A DNA stretch of 64,000 nt from Armatimonadota bacterium (GTDB lineage: Bacteria > Armatimonadota > Fimbriimonadia > Fimbriimonadales > Fimbriimonadaceae), in assembly GCA_029781035.1 (NCBI GenBank), contig JAKOXK010000048.1, positions 1 through 64,000 on the forward strand, written 5' to 3'. The notes under the pieces are model-generated. The model saw nothing but the letters and a program-made list of their open reading frames with translations, did not search any database and was not told where the DNA came from. Below, piece after piece: positions 7,551-15,227 of this stretch. The translations under genes and the position numbers were made by a program. Numbering within the stretch: the stretch's first letter is position 1; each line of letters starts with the position of its first letter.

Positions 7551-9068
7551 ATGCGGCTTGCGGGGGCCCTTCTCCTTATTGCCATCGGACACACAGCCCA
7601 AGCGGCCGGATTCCGAGCCGAGGCACTCATGCTCGTCCAGTCGAGCGACTTCCAGGGCCTGCAAGACCTCGCCGACCGGCTCGTGACCGCATCCTCGATC
7701 GCCTTGACGCTCAAGACTGTCCCCGATTCAGGCGCCCAAGTCGATTGGTCGATCCTGATCCACCGGATCGGGGTGAAGCCGCTGAACGCCGTCTTTGGCA
7801 GCGGTGCCGGCGATTTCCTCACCTGGCTTGTCCAGCATCCGGACGCCCTCCAGGACTACATTCATGGCGGAACGGAGGGGGAGATCAACCTCCGCAGTTT
7901 CCAGGTCTGGCACACCCTTTGGAGGGACTTCACCGAAACGCGAGAGCCTGGACCGTGGCGGAACTTCGCTATTGCCAGCGCACTCGTCCAAGCGCAACAG
8001 GTCTATGCGATGGCAGACGGCAAGCCGATCGACCCGGTGGCCCGTTACCGCTTCTTCCGTGAGTCAGCCGAACAGGGCGCCCTCGTGCCCAGTTTCACCA
8101 AGGCTCCAGTCTGGCAACTTCGGTACGTCGCCGGGAGCTGGGCCATGGACTCCGACCTAGCCTGGGTTCGGGCCGCGATGAAACCTGATGTCCGGAACCA
8201 GTTTTCTGTCGGCGATGCTTGCATGATGGTCCCTTACCGAGAGACGAACGCCCAGGGAGTCAGCGTCCAGAGCGGCAGCAAGTTCTACGACGAAAAGCCG
8301 ATGACGCTGCAATTGATGACAGAGTATGGAGGGGTCTGTGGTGCCATTTCGCGGTTTGGGGCATCCAGTGCCCAAGCTCTCGGTGTGCCCGCTTTCCCCA
8401 TCGCCCAGCCCGGCCACTGTGCTTTCGTTTGGGAGAACGCTGAATCATCCTGGAAACTAGGCAACGATGTTTACGGTTGGGGAGCGAGCAGCCAGCATGA
8501 CGGGATTAGACTCCTGTGGGGAACAAGGCCCGTCTTCATCCCTCTATACAATCGGGCTCGGAGGGACGAGAAGGCGTTCTTGACCGCCGACCGACTGACC
8601 TACGCCGCTACGCTCAACCCACACAAGGAATCGATCCTCAGGAGCGCGACACTTTCAAACCCCCTCTTCCTCCCGGCCTGGCAACGCTTAACCCAGCTCC
8701 AGCCGACGTGGCTGGCCGGTGCAGCGAAGGCGCTCGGAACGTCGCCGTTTGCGGTCAGCGACCTCTTCGTTGGCGCCAAAGGAGACAACTACCTCGTCGC
8801 GCTCAAGTCGATCGCCATGGCCGACAGCGCTCCTCAACTCGGCACCCAGGCGTGGGCAGCGGCGGAGTTGGTCGCGCGCAAGGTGTTCGAGGACACCGGC
8901 AAGTCGCTTGACGTCTTTGGTGTCATCCAATGCAAGGAGAAGCACTTCCGTTGGGCGGGCACGGACGGGCCATCTCAAGCCGTCGTCAAGGCCGCAATCC
9001 GGGCTGTCGGATCGCGTGACGACATCAGTTCCCAGCTCGAGAAGTTGCTGTACGACGACAGGCCATAA
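7551..9068 (+). CDS. Secreted transglutaminase-like protein
   Basis: This 505-aa protein has a signal peptide (MRLAGALLLIAIGHTAQA). The central 'YGGVCGAISRFGASSAQALGVPA' places Cys263, and 'QPGHCAFVW' places His289, in the order and spacing of the transglutaminase-like Cys-His-Asp triad; 'GNDVYGWG' is a candidate for the acidic residue. Members may be peptidases, amidases or crosslinkers; the substrate is unknown. ATG 7551 is chosen because it starts the signal peptide and follows a CATAAT box by 6 nt. The stop codon overlaps the -10 box of the ABC ATPase gene that follows. Confidence 0.75.
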   Translation: MRLAGALLLIAIGHTAQAAGFRAEALMLVQSSDFQGLQDLADRLVTASSIALTLKTVPDSGAQVDWSILIHRIGVKPLNAVFGSGAGDFLTWLVQHPDALQDYIHGGTEGEINLRSFQVWHTLWRDFTETREPGPWRNFAIASALVQAQQVYAMADGKPIDPVARYRFFRESAEQGALVPSFTKAPVWQLRYVAGSWAMDSDLAWVRAAMKPDVRNQFSVGDACMMVPYRETNAQGVSVQSGSKFYDEKPMTLQLMTEYGGVCGAISRFGASSAQALGVPAFPIAQPGHCAFVWENAESSWKLGNDVYGWGASSQHDGIRLLWGTRPVFIPLYNRARRDEKAFLTADRLTYAATLNPHKESILRSATLSNPLFLPAWQRLTQLQPTWLAGAAKALGTSPFAVSDLFVGAKGDNYLVALKSIAMADSAPQLGTQAWAAAELVARKVFEDTGKSLDVFGVIQCKEKHFRWAGTDGPSQAVVKAAIRAVGSRDDISSQLEKLLYDDRP

Positions 9069-9069
9069 T
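9064..9069 (+). promoter_or_regulatory. -10 box overlapping the upstream stop codon, leaderless type
   Basis: CATAAT spans the TAA stop of the transglutaminase-like gene and is followed by 6 nt and GTG 9076. Confidence 0.5.
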
Positions 9070-9075
9070 CTTCGC

Positions 9076-10038
9076 GTGCCCTTGCTCGAACTCCGGAACC
9101 TCCATGTCGCCTTCGGCCCGGTCGAAGTGTTGCGTGGTGTCTCGCTGAGTGTGGAAGCAGGCAAAACCCTGGGTGTGGTTGGCGAGTCGGGCTGTGGCAA
9201 GTCCATGACCGGCATGGCGGTGATGGGGATGCTGCCCCTCACGGCCAAAGTTCCCGAAGGCGAGATCCTCCTTGACGGCCGCGATTTGCTCAGACTTTCG
9301 AAGCGAGAGTGGTTGGACATCCGTGGTCAGGAAGTCTCGATGGTCATGCAAGACCCGTTTACCTCTCTGAACCCGATGATGCGGGTCGGTAACCAGATTG
9401 CCGAGGTCTACCGGTTGCACCAGGGCCTTTCGTGGAAGCAGGGGCGGGAAAAGGCGGTCGAAATGCTGCACAAGGTCGGAGTGCCGGCGCCAGAGGAGTC
9501 CGCGCGCAAGTACCCCCACCAGATGAGCGGTGGCCAGCGCCAGCGCGTGGTCATCGCCTGCGCTTTCGCCTCGCAACCGAAAGTCCTCATCGCAGACGAG
9601 CCGACGACGGCTCTCGACGTCACGCTTCAGGCTCAAATACTGCGTTTGCTGAACGACCTCCAGCGCGAGCAAGGCACCGGCGTCATCATCATCTCGCACG
9701 ACATCGGTGTCATTGGATCTGTCGCGGACGAAGTCGCCGTCTTCTATGCCGGTCGCGTGGTCGAGCAGGGCTCGGTCGGACAAGTGCTGAAGTCCCCGGC
9801 CCATCCCTACACAAGGGCCCTTCTGGAAGCCATGCCCAAACGCGGGATGGACCGCCTGGCCCAAATCCCTGGACAGCCGCCTGACTTTGCCTCTATGCCC
9901 CAAGGCTGTTCGTTCCGGCCACGCTGCTCGTTGGCTTTTGACCGCTGTGCTACTGAACCCGGGATCATCGCCTGCGGCAACGCTCACGGTAGCGCATGCT
10001 GGCTAGCCAGCCCTGAGCGGGCCAGCGCCAAGACTTGA
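9076..10038 (+). CDS. Peptide/nickel-type ABC transporter ATP-binding protein (OppD/DppD-like)
   Basis: This 320-aa ATPase has Walker A 'GESGCGKS', Q-loop 'MVMQDPFTSLNP', signature 'MSGGQRQR', Walker B 'VLIADEPT' and H-loop 'IISHD'. The C-terminal oligopeptide-type tail ('GCSFRPRCSLAFDRC') contains the cysteines of the OppD/DppD extension, which in some family members binds a 4Fe-4S cluster. It should power uptake of peptides or related solutes. No permease, second ATPase or binding-protein gene is adjacent, so it is an orphan subunit. GTG 9076 gives the canonical 'MPLLELRNLHVAFG' start and sits 6 nt after CATAAT. Confidence 0.92.
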   Translation: MPLLELRNLHVAFGPVEVLRGVSLSVEAGKTLGVVGESGCGKSMTGMAVMGMLPLTAKVPEGEILLDGRDLLRLSKREWLDIRGQEVSMVMQDPFTSLNPMMRVGNQIAEVYRLHQGLSWKQGREKAVEMLHKVGVPAPEESARKYPHQMSGGQRQRVVIACAFASQPKVLIADEPTTALDVTLQAQILRLLNDLQREQGTGVIIISHDIGVIGSVADEVAVFYAGRVVEQGSVGQVLKSPAHPYTRALLEAMPKRGMDRLAQIPGQPPDFASMPQGCSFRPRCSLAFDRCATEPGIIACGNAHGSACWLASPERASAKT

Positions 10039-10767
10039 TCGTGAGGGCCTGTCTGCAAGAACAGGTCAACCCTGTTCACTGTCGGCTCGAGGAGGTGACA
10101 GCCGTGTGGGCCTTGGCTGCATCCCCGGTCTTCTTAGTCATGGGGTTGCCCGTCCGCAAGCTCTGCGCTGTCGATGCCAGGGCTGTCGCCATGCCCGCAT
10201 CGTTGCCCGTAGTCGTTGGACTGGGCTTGGGCTTCTCCCGGGGTATCGGCGCGGGCTTGGCTCTGTCTGGCGTCGAAGTGTTCCTTTGAGGCATGCAGAT
10301 CGGTCAAGCCACGGAATGGGAGCTTCGGCATTTCCGATGTCTGCCGTGGTGATGCACGCGGGACTGTCGGGAGTTCACCGGTGACGCATGTACGGCAGCG
10401 CGAGCCGTCTTTGGAGCCCTCGAGTTCGCTCTCGATGTCGCCCCTCTAGCCTTCGGCCCTAACCTCCAGGGTGAGTACGCTGCTGCCGTCCCTGGGATAG
10501 CGTTCTGTTTCCTCTCAACGACCCGATTGCGGGGCTCGTCCTAGAATGGTTCAGCCACGACGGTGATTGCCGTTCAGATTCGGGCACTGATCGTTGGGAT
10601 CCAATTCAGGCAAAGGTAACCAGGCTCCTGGACCAAGATCAAACGCGGAGGTATTCCCAAGGCAGCGCGCCTCTGCCGACGATTGCCTCGCCTGAGCGCC
10701 CAGTTCCATGCTAGGGCGTAACGGGCTGACGGGGCCAACCGTCCGACTACCAAGAGGGATCCTTCGG
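10039..10767. other. Gap of about 730 bp without a supported gene
   Basis: Short open frames exist on both strands near 10035-10294, but neither has convincing codon use, start signals or recognisable protein features. A 7-bp hairpin, GAACAGG-TCAAC-CCTGTTC (10059-10077), lies 20 nt after the ABC ATPase stop and may help end that transcript, though no T-run follows. The rest, up to the Shine-Dalgarno sequence of the vWA gene, shows nothing I recognise. Confidence 0.5.
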
Positions 10768-12744
10768 ATGAAGCGAAACGTTTTCACTTGCCTGCTCGCC
10801 TTTGCTTTAGCTCCTTGCGCTTTGGCGCAGGACGGTGTTTCGACGGGATCGGAGGCGCGTACCAAGTATTTGGGGAACCGGGGCGAGATCCCGGCTTCGA
10901 GCGAGATCGCAGTCGAGGACTTTGTCAACTACCACCGACACGAGCTACCGCGGCCAAAGTCGGGACAGGCCGTGGCGATGGACGTGCGATGGGGAAACGA
11001 CACGGTTCGCGAGGGCAGGCACTCTGTGTTGCAAGTCGGCTTCAGCACAGCGCTCGTCAATGATCGGAGGGGCCTCAGGCCGCTCAATCTCGGCCTGGTC
11101 ATCGACAAGAGCGGTTCGATGGCAGACCATGACAAACTCAGCCGCGTCAAGCAGGCGCTTCTTGCGTTGCTCAAGGAGCTTCGCCCGACGGACAGACTTT
11201 CGCTCATCGCTTTTGACTCGAATGCCGAGGTGGTGCTCCCCTCTCGTGCACTTGGCAATGGCCAAGAGGCGGTGTCGGTCATTCAAGGGCTCGGACCCGG
11301 CAGCTCGACAAACCTCGAGGCGGGCCTGCGATTGGGATACGACGAAGTGCTGAAACATGCCGACCGAGAATCGACCAACCGGGTCATTTTGCTTACCGAC
11401 GGGATAGCGAACGAAGGCACGACCGAACCAGCGGCGATTGCCAGTGAGTCGCAAAGCTACAACGACCGAGGCATCGACCTGTCGACGATAGGAGTCGGTG
11501 AAGACCTCAACAAAGACCTTTTGCGAACACTGGCCAAGAGTGGACGGGGCTTGTACCACTTCATTGGCGACACCGAAGACATCACGAAAGTGTTCGTCAA
11601 CGAAGTCCAGAGTCTCGTCTCTCCTGTCGCATCGGAGCCTGACTTGGAGATCACCTACGCCCCTGGTCTGAAAGTCGAGCAAGTCTACGGATTCGAACCG
11701 AAGACTTCGGGACGCACGGTGCGGATCCACTTGGACAACATGAACAGCGGGATGACTGAGGTCGTCTTGGTGCGGTTTTCGCACGATGCTGGCCAGACCA
11801 AGGAGTTCCCTGTCCAAGTGCGCCTGCGCTACCACGATCTGGAGCGGAACAAGAACGTCACCCTGGAAGATCAAGCTGTGTTGAGTTCTGGAGACACCGG
11901 CCGAAGAGGCGAATTGGACGACCCGGCTGTCGCCAAGAACTACACGATCGCCGAACTAGCCCAGTCGATCAAGGACATGGCCAAGGACTGCGAGTCCGGG
12001 CGTTACCGTGATGCCGAGGCAGGCGTGGCTGCTACTGTCGCCCGTACCGACCGTTGGTACCCGCACATGGAAGACGCGGACATCAAGCGCAACTACGACA
12101 TGGCCGTGAAGTACCGAGACTTGCTGCGGGAGCGCTACGGCATAGGCGAGTCGACCAATGATGACCACGTGACGTTTCGAGGAGACGAACGAAGGCAGGT
12201 TTCGACAAAACCAGATCACGCTGTCAGAAGCGGCCCCAACCTCATTCCGAACGGCGATTTTTCGCAGGGCAACAAAGGGTTCGTCTCTGACCGGCCCTAC
12301 ATCAAGCCGAGTCCCAACTGCCTTTGGGGCGGGTATTACACGGTCGTTCCGGCGTTCAACGACCCCGTCTGGCTCCACACGAACGTCGCTTCACAGCCTT
12401 TCGCCGCCCCCTTTGGTGGGAAAGTGCTGTTCATGAACACGGGTGGTTCCGACCAGTTCACCGTTTGGTCGACGAAAGTGAGCTGCCGCCCCCACAACCG
12501 GTATCGGCTCAGTTTTCAGGAGATTGGCCTCAGCGGAGGTCGTGACTGGGTGAACACGTACGAGATCCGGGTGAACGGTGCCCGAAGCGAGGCCCAAGTC
12601 GGCGGTGACGGCCAATACGTCGAAGTCGCCTATGACTGGGATTCAAGCTCCTCCACCTCGGCCACAGTCTCCATCGTCCGCCTGCCGAACGTCCATGGCG
12701 GCGGTGTTGTCGGGATCGCGAACATTCAGATGGTGAAAAAATAG
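10768..12744 (+). CDS. Secreted von Willebrand factor A domain protein with C-terminal jelly-roll-like domain
   Basis: This 658-aa protein has a signal peptide (about 1-20, ending ALA), an N-terminal 'EDFVNYHRHELPRP' segment typical of vWA proteins of the YfbK type, and a vWA domain with an intact MIDAS 'DKSGS' (D113, S115, S117) and 'LLTDGIANEG'. A helical region follows, then a C-terminal part starting 'LIPNGDFSQGNKGF' like DUF642/CBM folds. It probably mediates metal-dependent adhesion or complex assembly outside the cytoplasm. A Shine-Dalgarno GAGGGA lies 8 nt before ATG 10768. The last Lys codons double as the T-run of the opposite-strand terminator. Confidence 0.85.
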   Translation: MKRNVFTCLLAFALAPCALAQDGVSTGSEARTKYLGNRGEIPASSEIAVEDFVNYHRHELPRPKSGQAVAMDVRWGNDTVREGRHSVLQVGFSTALVNDRRGLRPLNLGLVIDKSGSMADHDKLSRVKQALLALLKELRPTDRLSLIAFDSNAEVVLPSRALGNGQEAVSVIQGLGPGSSTNLEAGLRLGYDEVLKHADRESTNRVILLTDGIANEGTTEPAAIASESQSYNDRGIDLSTIGVGEDLNKDLLRTLAKSGRGLYHFIGDTEDITKVFVNEVQSLVSPVASEPDLEITYAPGLKVEQVYGFEPKTSGRTVRIHLDNMNSGMTEVVLVRFSHDAGQTKEFPVQVRLRYHDLERNKNVTLEDQAVLSSGDTGRRGELDDPAVAKNYTIAELAQSIKDMAKDCESGRYRDAEAGVAATVARTDRWYPHMEDADIKRNYDMAVKYRDLLRERYGIGESTNDDHVTFRGDERRQVSTKPDHAVRSGPNLIPNGDFSQGNKGFVSDRPYIKPSPNCLWGGYYTVVPAFNDPVWLHTNVASQPFAAPFGGKVLFMNTGGSDQFTVWSTKVSCRPHNRYRLSFQEIGLSGGRDWVNTYEIRVNGARSEAQVGGDGQYVEVAYDWDSSSSTSATVSIVRLPNVHGGGVVGIANIQMVKK

Positions 12745-12775
12745 CAGGGTCAGGTCTCGGCTTGCCCGACCCTGC
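12744..12775 (-). terminator. Intrinsic terminator of the PEP-CTERM gene, overlapping the vWA gene end
   Basis: GCAGGGTC (12744-12751) pairs with GACCCTGC (12768-12775). On the minus strand the stem is followed by TATTTTTT, which is the complement of the final AAA AAA TAG of the vWA gene. Confidence 0.8.
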
Positions 12776-12782
12776 CAGGGAC

Positions 12783-13445
12783 TCAGTGCGTCTTCGCTTG
12801 GCGCCTTCGCAGCATGGCTGCGAGCCCGATTCCCATTGCAGTGAGCGAAACGGGCTCGGGAACAATCTTGATGCTGATCGACTCGTAATCGTAGATCGCT
12901 CCCGGATTGCCGAATCGTCCGATCGTCCAGTTGTACGAGCTGAGGTTGCCTAGATTGTAGAACCCGACCGCGTCGAGTATGTCCAGTGAGTGGAGAGCTG
13001 ACCCATTGGCGAACGTGCGGGAGAAGTCTAAGTCGTGCTGCGGAGTGAGCCCCGGGATACTGACGGTCCACGGCGTAGGCATGTCGACTTCACCTTGCGA
13101 AATGAAAAAGCCGTCTACCGCCGGATCATTGTCCCGAAGGACAAAGTACGCCAGACCGTTTGGCTGCGGCTTGACGATGTCGACGTTCACGCCACCGACG
13201 GTCATCACGAACGAGTCGAGATCGATGTCGTAGCCTCTCGTCGGATGAAACGGATTGTCGAGGTAGGAGTTCGAATCCACGACAAAGTCCATCGCAACAG
13301 GGTCGCCTGGCTTGACGCCGCTCATTCCGCCACCGATCACGTTGGATTCGACTTTGCCCAGAACTTCGATCTGGACGAACGTCGAGTGGGCCTGAGCGAC
13401 CATTGCCGCACTGGCCAAGATGCCAAAGAACCTGGAAACCTTCAT
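12783..13445 (-). CDS. PEP-CTERM sorted extracellular protein
   Basis: This 220-aa protein has a signal peptide (about 1-19, ending AQA), a beta-rich mature region without known catalytic motifs, and the C-terminal tail 'VPEPVSLTAMGIGLAAMLRRRQ', a textbook PEP-CTERM signal. It is exported and should be anchored or released by an exosortase encoded elsewhere. ATG 13445 is chosen because GGAGGAGG sits just upstream and the signal peptide begins there. A strong terminator follows its stop codon. Confidence 0.85.
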   Translation of the reverse strand: MKVSRFFGILASAAMVAQAHSTFVQIEVLGKVESNVIGGGMSGVKPGDPVAMDFVVDSNSYLDNPFHPTRGYDIDLDSFVMTVGGVNVDIVKPQPNGLAYFVLRDNDPAVDGFFISQGEVDMPTPWTVSIPGLTPQHDLDFSRTFANGSALHSLDILDAVGFYNLGNLSSYNWTIGRFGNPGAIYDYESISIKIVPEPVSLTAMGIGLAAMLRRRQAKTH

Positions 13446-13558
13446 GCCTCCTCCGCAATGCACTCGCCAAGCGGCCTGCACCAGGCGCGCTTGAACTTTG
13501 CCATAACATTATTGCACAGGTTGTGGCGTCGGGCACGTCCGCATTCCTACGGGCTCTT

Positions 13559-14524
13559 TCATCCCTTGACAAAGGTCATGAGGTTGTCTACTGTCGTAAA
13601 CGCAAGGCACGTGACCGTGTCGGCACCCCCATAGTAGACCGCGATCCGTCCTGTTGCCGAGTCCGCCAAGGCTGCGCACGGAAAGACGACGTCCGGAACA
13701 TCCCCAACCTGTTCGTAGAGCATCTGCGGCGACAAGAGATACGAGTCGCCGCGAGCGACGACGCGCCAGGGCTCCTCCAAGTCGAGCAGACAGGCTCCCC
13801 AATGATAAACGTAGCCGTTGCAACTGGTGAGCACGCCGTGATAAATCAAGAGCCAGCCTTCGTCGGTCTCGATGGGAACAGGCCCGGCACCGATTTTCGT
13901 GCTCTCCCAAGGCTGTTCCGGCTTCATGACCCACCGGTGTCTTCCCCAATGCACGAGATCGTCGCTCTGTGAGAGGAAGATCTCTCCAAATGGCGTGTGT
14001 CCGTTGTCGCTGGGACGGCTGAGCATCATGTAACTGCCTCCGATCCGCCTCGGAAAAAGCACACCGTTGCGGTTGAACGGCAACAGGGCGTTCTCGATCA
14101 TCTCGAACGACTTGAAGTCGCGGGTGGATCCGATTCCAATGGTTGGACCGTGCCAACCGTTGCACCAGGTCACGTAGTACCGGTCTTCGAGCCAGCAAAC
14201 CCGCGGGTCATAGCCGTATTCGGGCTGATCGATGCCGTCCGGAACGATCCATTCGATCGGTGCTGGCTCGATCTCCCATTGGAAACCGTCAGAGGAGAAT
14301 CCGGCATGGAGCCTCATCTCTCGGCGCCGGTCGTCACACCGGAACACGCCTGCAAAACCTCCCTCAAAGGGCACGGCTGCACTATTGAAGACGCTGTTGC
14401 TGGTGGGGGTGGCATTGCGTGGGACAATAGGATTGTGCGAACACCTCCAAACGGGTTCGGAGCAACCTGATGGTCGTTCCTGCCACGGGACATTCGGAAG
14501 TTCTGGGCCAACAATGCAAGGCAC
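13559..14524 (-). CDS. GH130-family glycoside phosphorylase/hydrolase
   Basis: This 321-aa protein has the five-bladed propeller pattern of GH130: 'NPIVPRNATPTSNSVFNSAAV' at the N-terminus, 'DPRVCWLEDRYYVTWC' with the conserved Asp/Glu, 'KIGAGPVPIETDEGWLLIYHG' and 'YYGGADTVTCLA' near the end. GH130 enzymes phosphorolyse or hydrolyse beta-mannosides. Whether phosphate is the nucleophile cannot be decided from these motifs alone. There is no signal peptide, so a cytoplasmic role on imported mannosides is likely. GTG 14524 is the likely start; a TATGAT box sits 3 nt upstream. Confidence 0.85.
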   Translation of the reverse strand: MPCIVGPELPNVPWQERPSGCSEPVWRCSHNPIVPRNATPTSNSVFNSAAVPFEGGFAGVFRCDDRRREMRLHAGFSSDGFQWEIEPAPIEWIVPDGIDQPEYGYDPRVCWLEDRYYVTWCNGWHGPTIGIGSTRDFKSFEMIENALLPFNRNGVLFPRRIGGSYMMLSRPSDNGHTPFGEIFLSQSDDLVHWGRHRWVMKPEQPWESTKIGAGPVPIETDEGWLLIYHGVLTSCNGYVYHWGACLLDLEEPWRVVARGDSYLLSPQMLYEQVGDVPDVVFPCAALADSATGRIAVYYGGADTVTCLAFTTVDNLMTFVKG

Positions 14525-14600
14525 ACTCCATCATATCTGCTCGCAAAAGCACGTGCACCGGGCCGTCTCGCCGGTGCTATGATGCCACGTTGGTGCTGTT

Positions 14601-15026
14601 ATGGGAAAGTTGAAAGTCTTCGGGTGCGTGATCTTCCTCATCCTGGCCATTGGTGGCGGGATCCTGTTCCAGGACTGGCGGAAGAAGGAGACGGCCAAGA
14701 CCGAACAAGCCGCCTGCAACTACTTTGCCTCCTTGCTCGCCCAAGATCCGAACATCAATATCAACGCCCAAAACGGTGGCCCAGTGCTCCACCCGTGGTA
14801 CCTGAAGCAGACGCCGACGATGCAGGAAATCGAAGACAAGACCGGGATCGAAAAGACGTCCGACGGCGAATGGTACACCTGGACGTTGCACTGTGATCCA
14901 GACGGCGGAACGAACGTGCGCGAGGTCAAGATCAAGGTGAAACTCGACGCCCAGAACAAGCTGTTCGTCCTCTCGGGGATTCATGGAACAGCCACGGCGT
15001 ACGCCGCAGGTTGGCAACCCAACTAG
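14601..15026 (+). CDS. Membrane-anchored protein of unknown function
   Basis: This 141-aa protein has one N-terminal membrane segment (about residues 5-23), then a soluble domain of about 115 aa rich in Asn, Asp and Lys with a 'GEWYTWTLHCDPDGG' core. It probably faces the periplasm. I do not recognise a family. The promoter box TATGAT (14578-14583) would give an 11-nt leader without a Shine-Dalgarno sequence. Confidence 0.65.
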   Translation: MGKLKVFGCVIFLILAIGGGILFQDWRKKETAKTEQAACNYFASLLAQDPNININAQNGGPVLHPWYLKQTPTMQEIEDKTGIEKTSDGEWYTWTLHCDPDGGTNVREVKIKVKLDAQNKLFVLSGIHGTATAYAAGWQPN

Positions 15027-15227
15027 CTCACCTCGACGGGAATCCCGTGAGGCCTAGCTCGCGAGGCCATTGAGAGACTAAGCGGCGTGGTCAACGGCGT
15101 GACCGAAGTCAGACCCTGGGCCGTGTTGCCCTCGTCAGTCACCGCGGACGACGACTCACCCTCCTGGTGAGCGCGACCGTAAGGACTCTGTCAAAGGACC
15201 CTAGACCGCGGCAGGGAACCCGGATCC

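Noticed and set aside
10035-10294. Two overlapping short frames (plus 84 aa, minus 72 aa) after the ABC ATPase gene
   Set aside because: Neither has a Shine-Dalgarno or leaderless box, a recognisable protein pattern or clear codon bias; left as an empty region.
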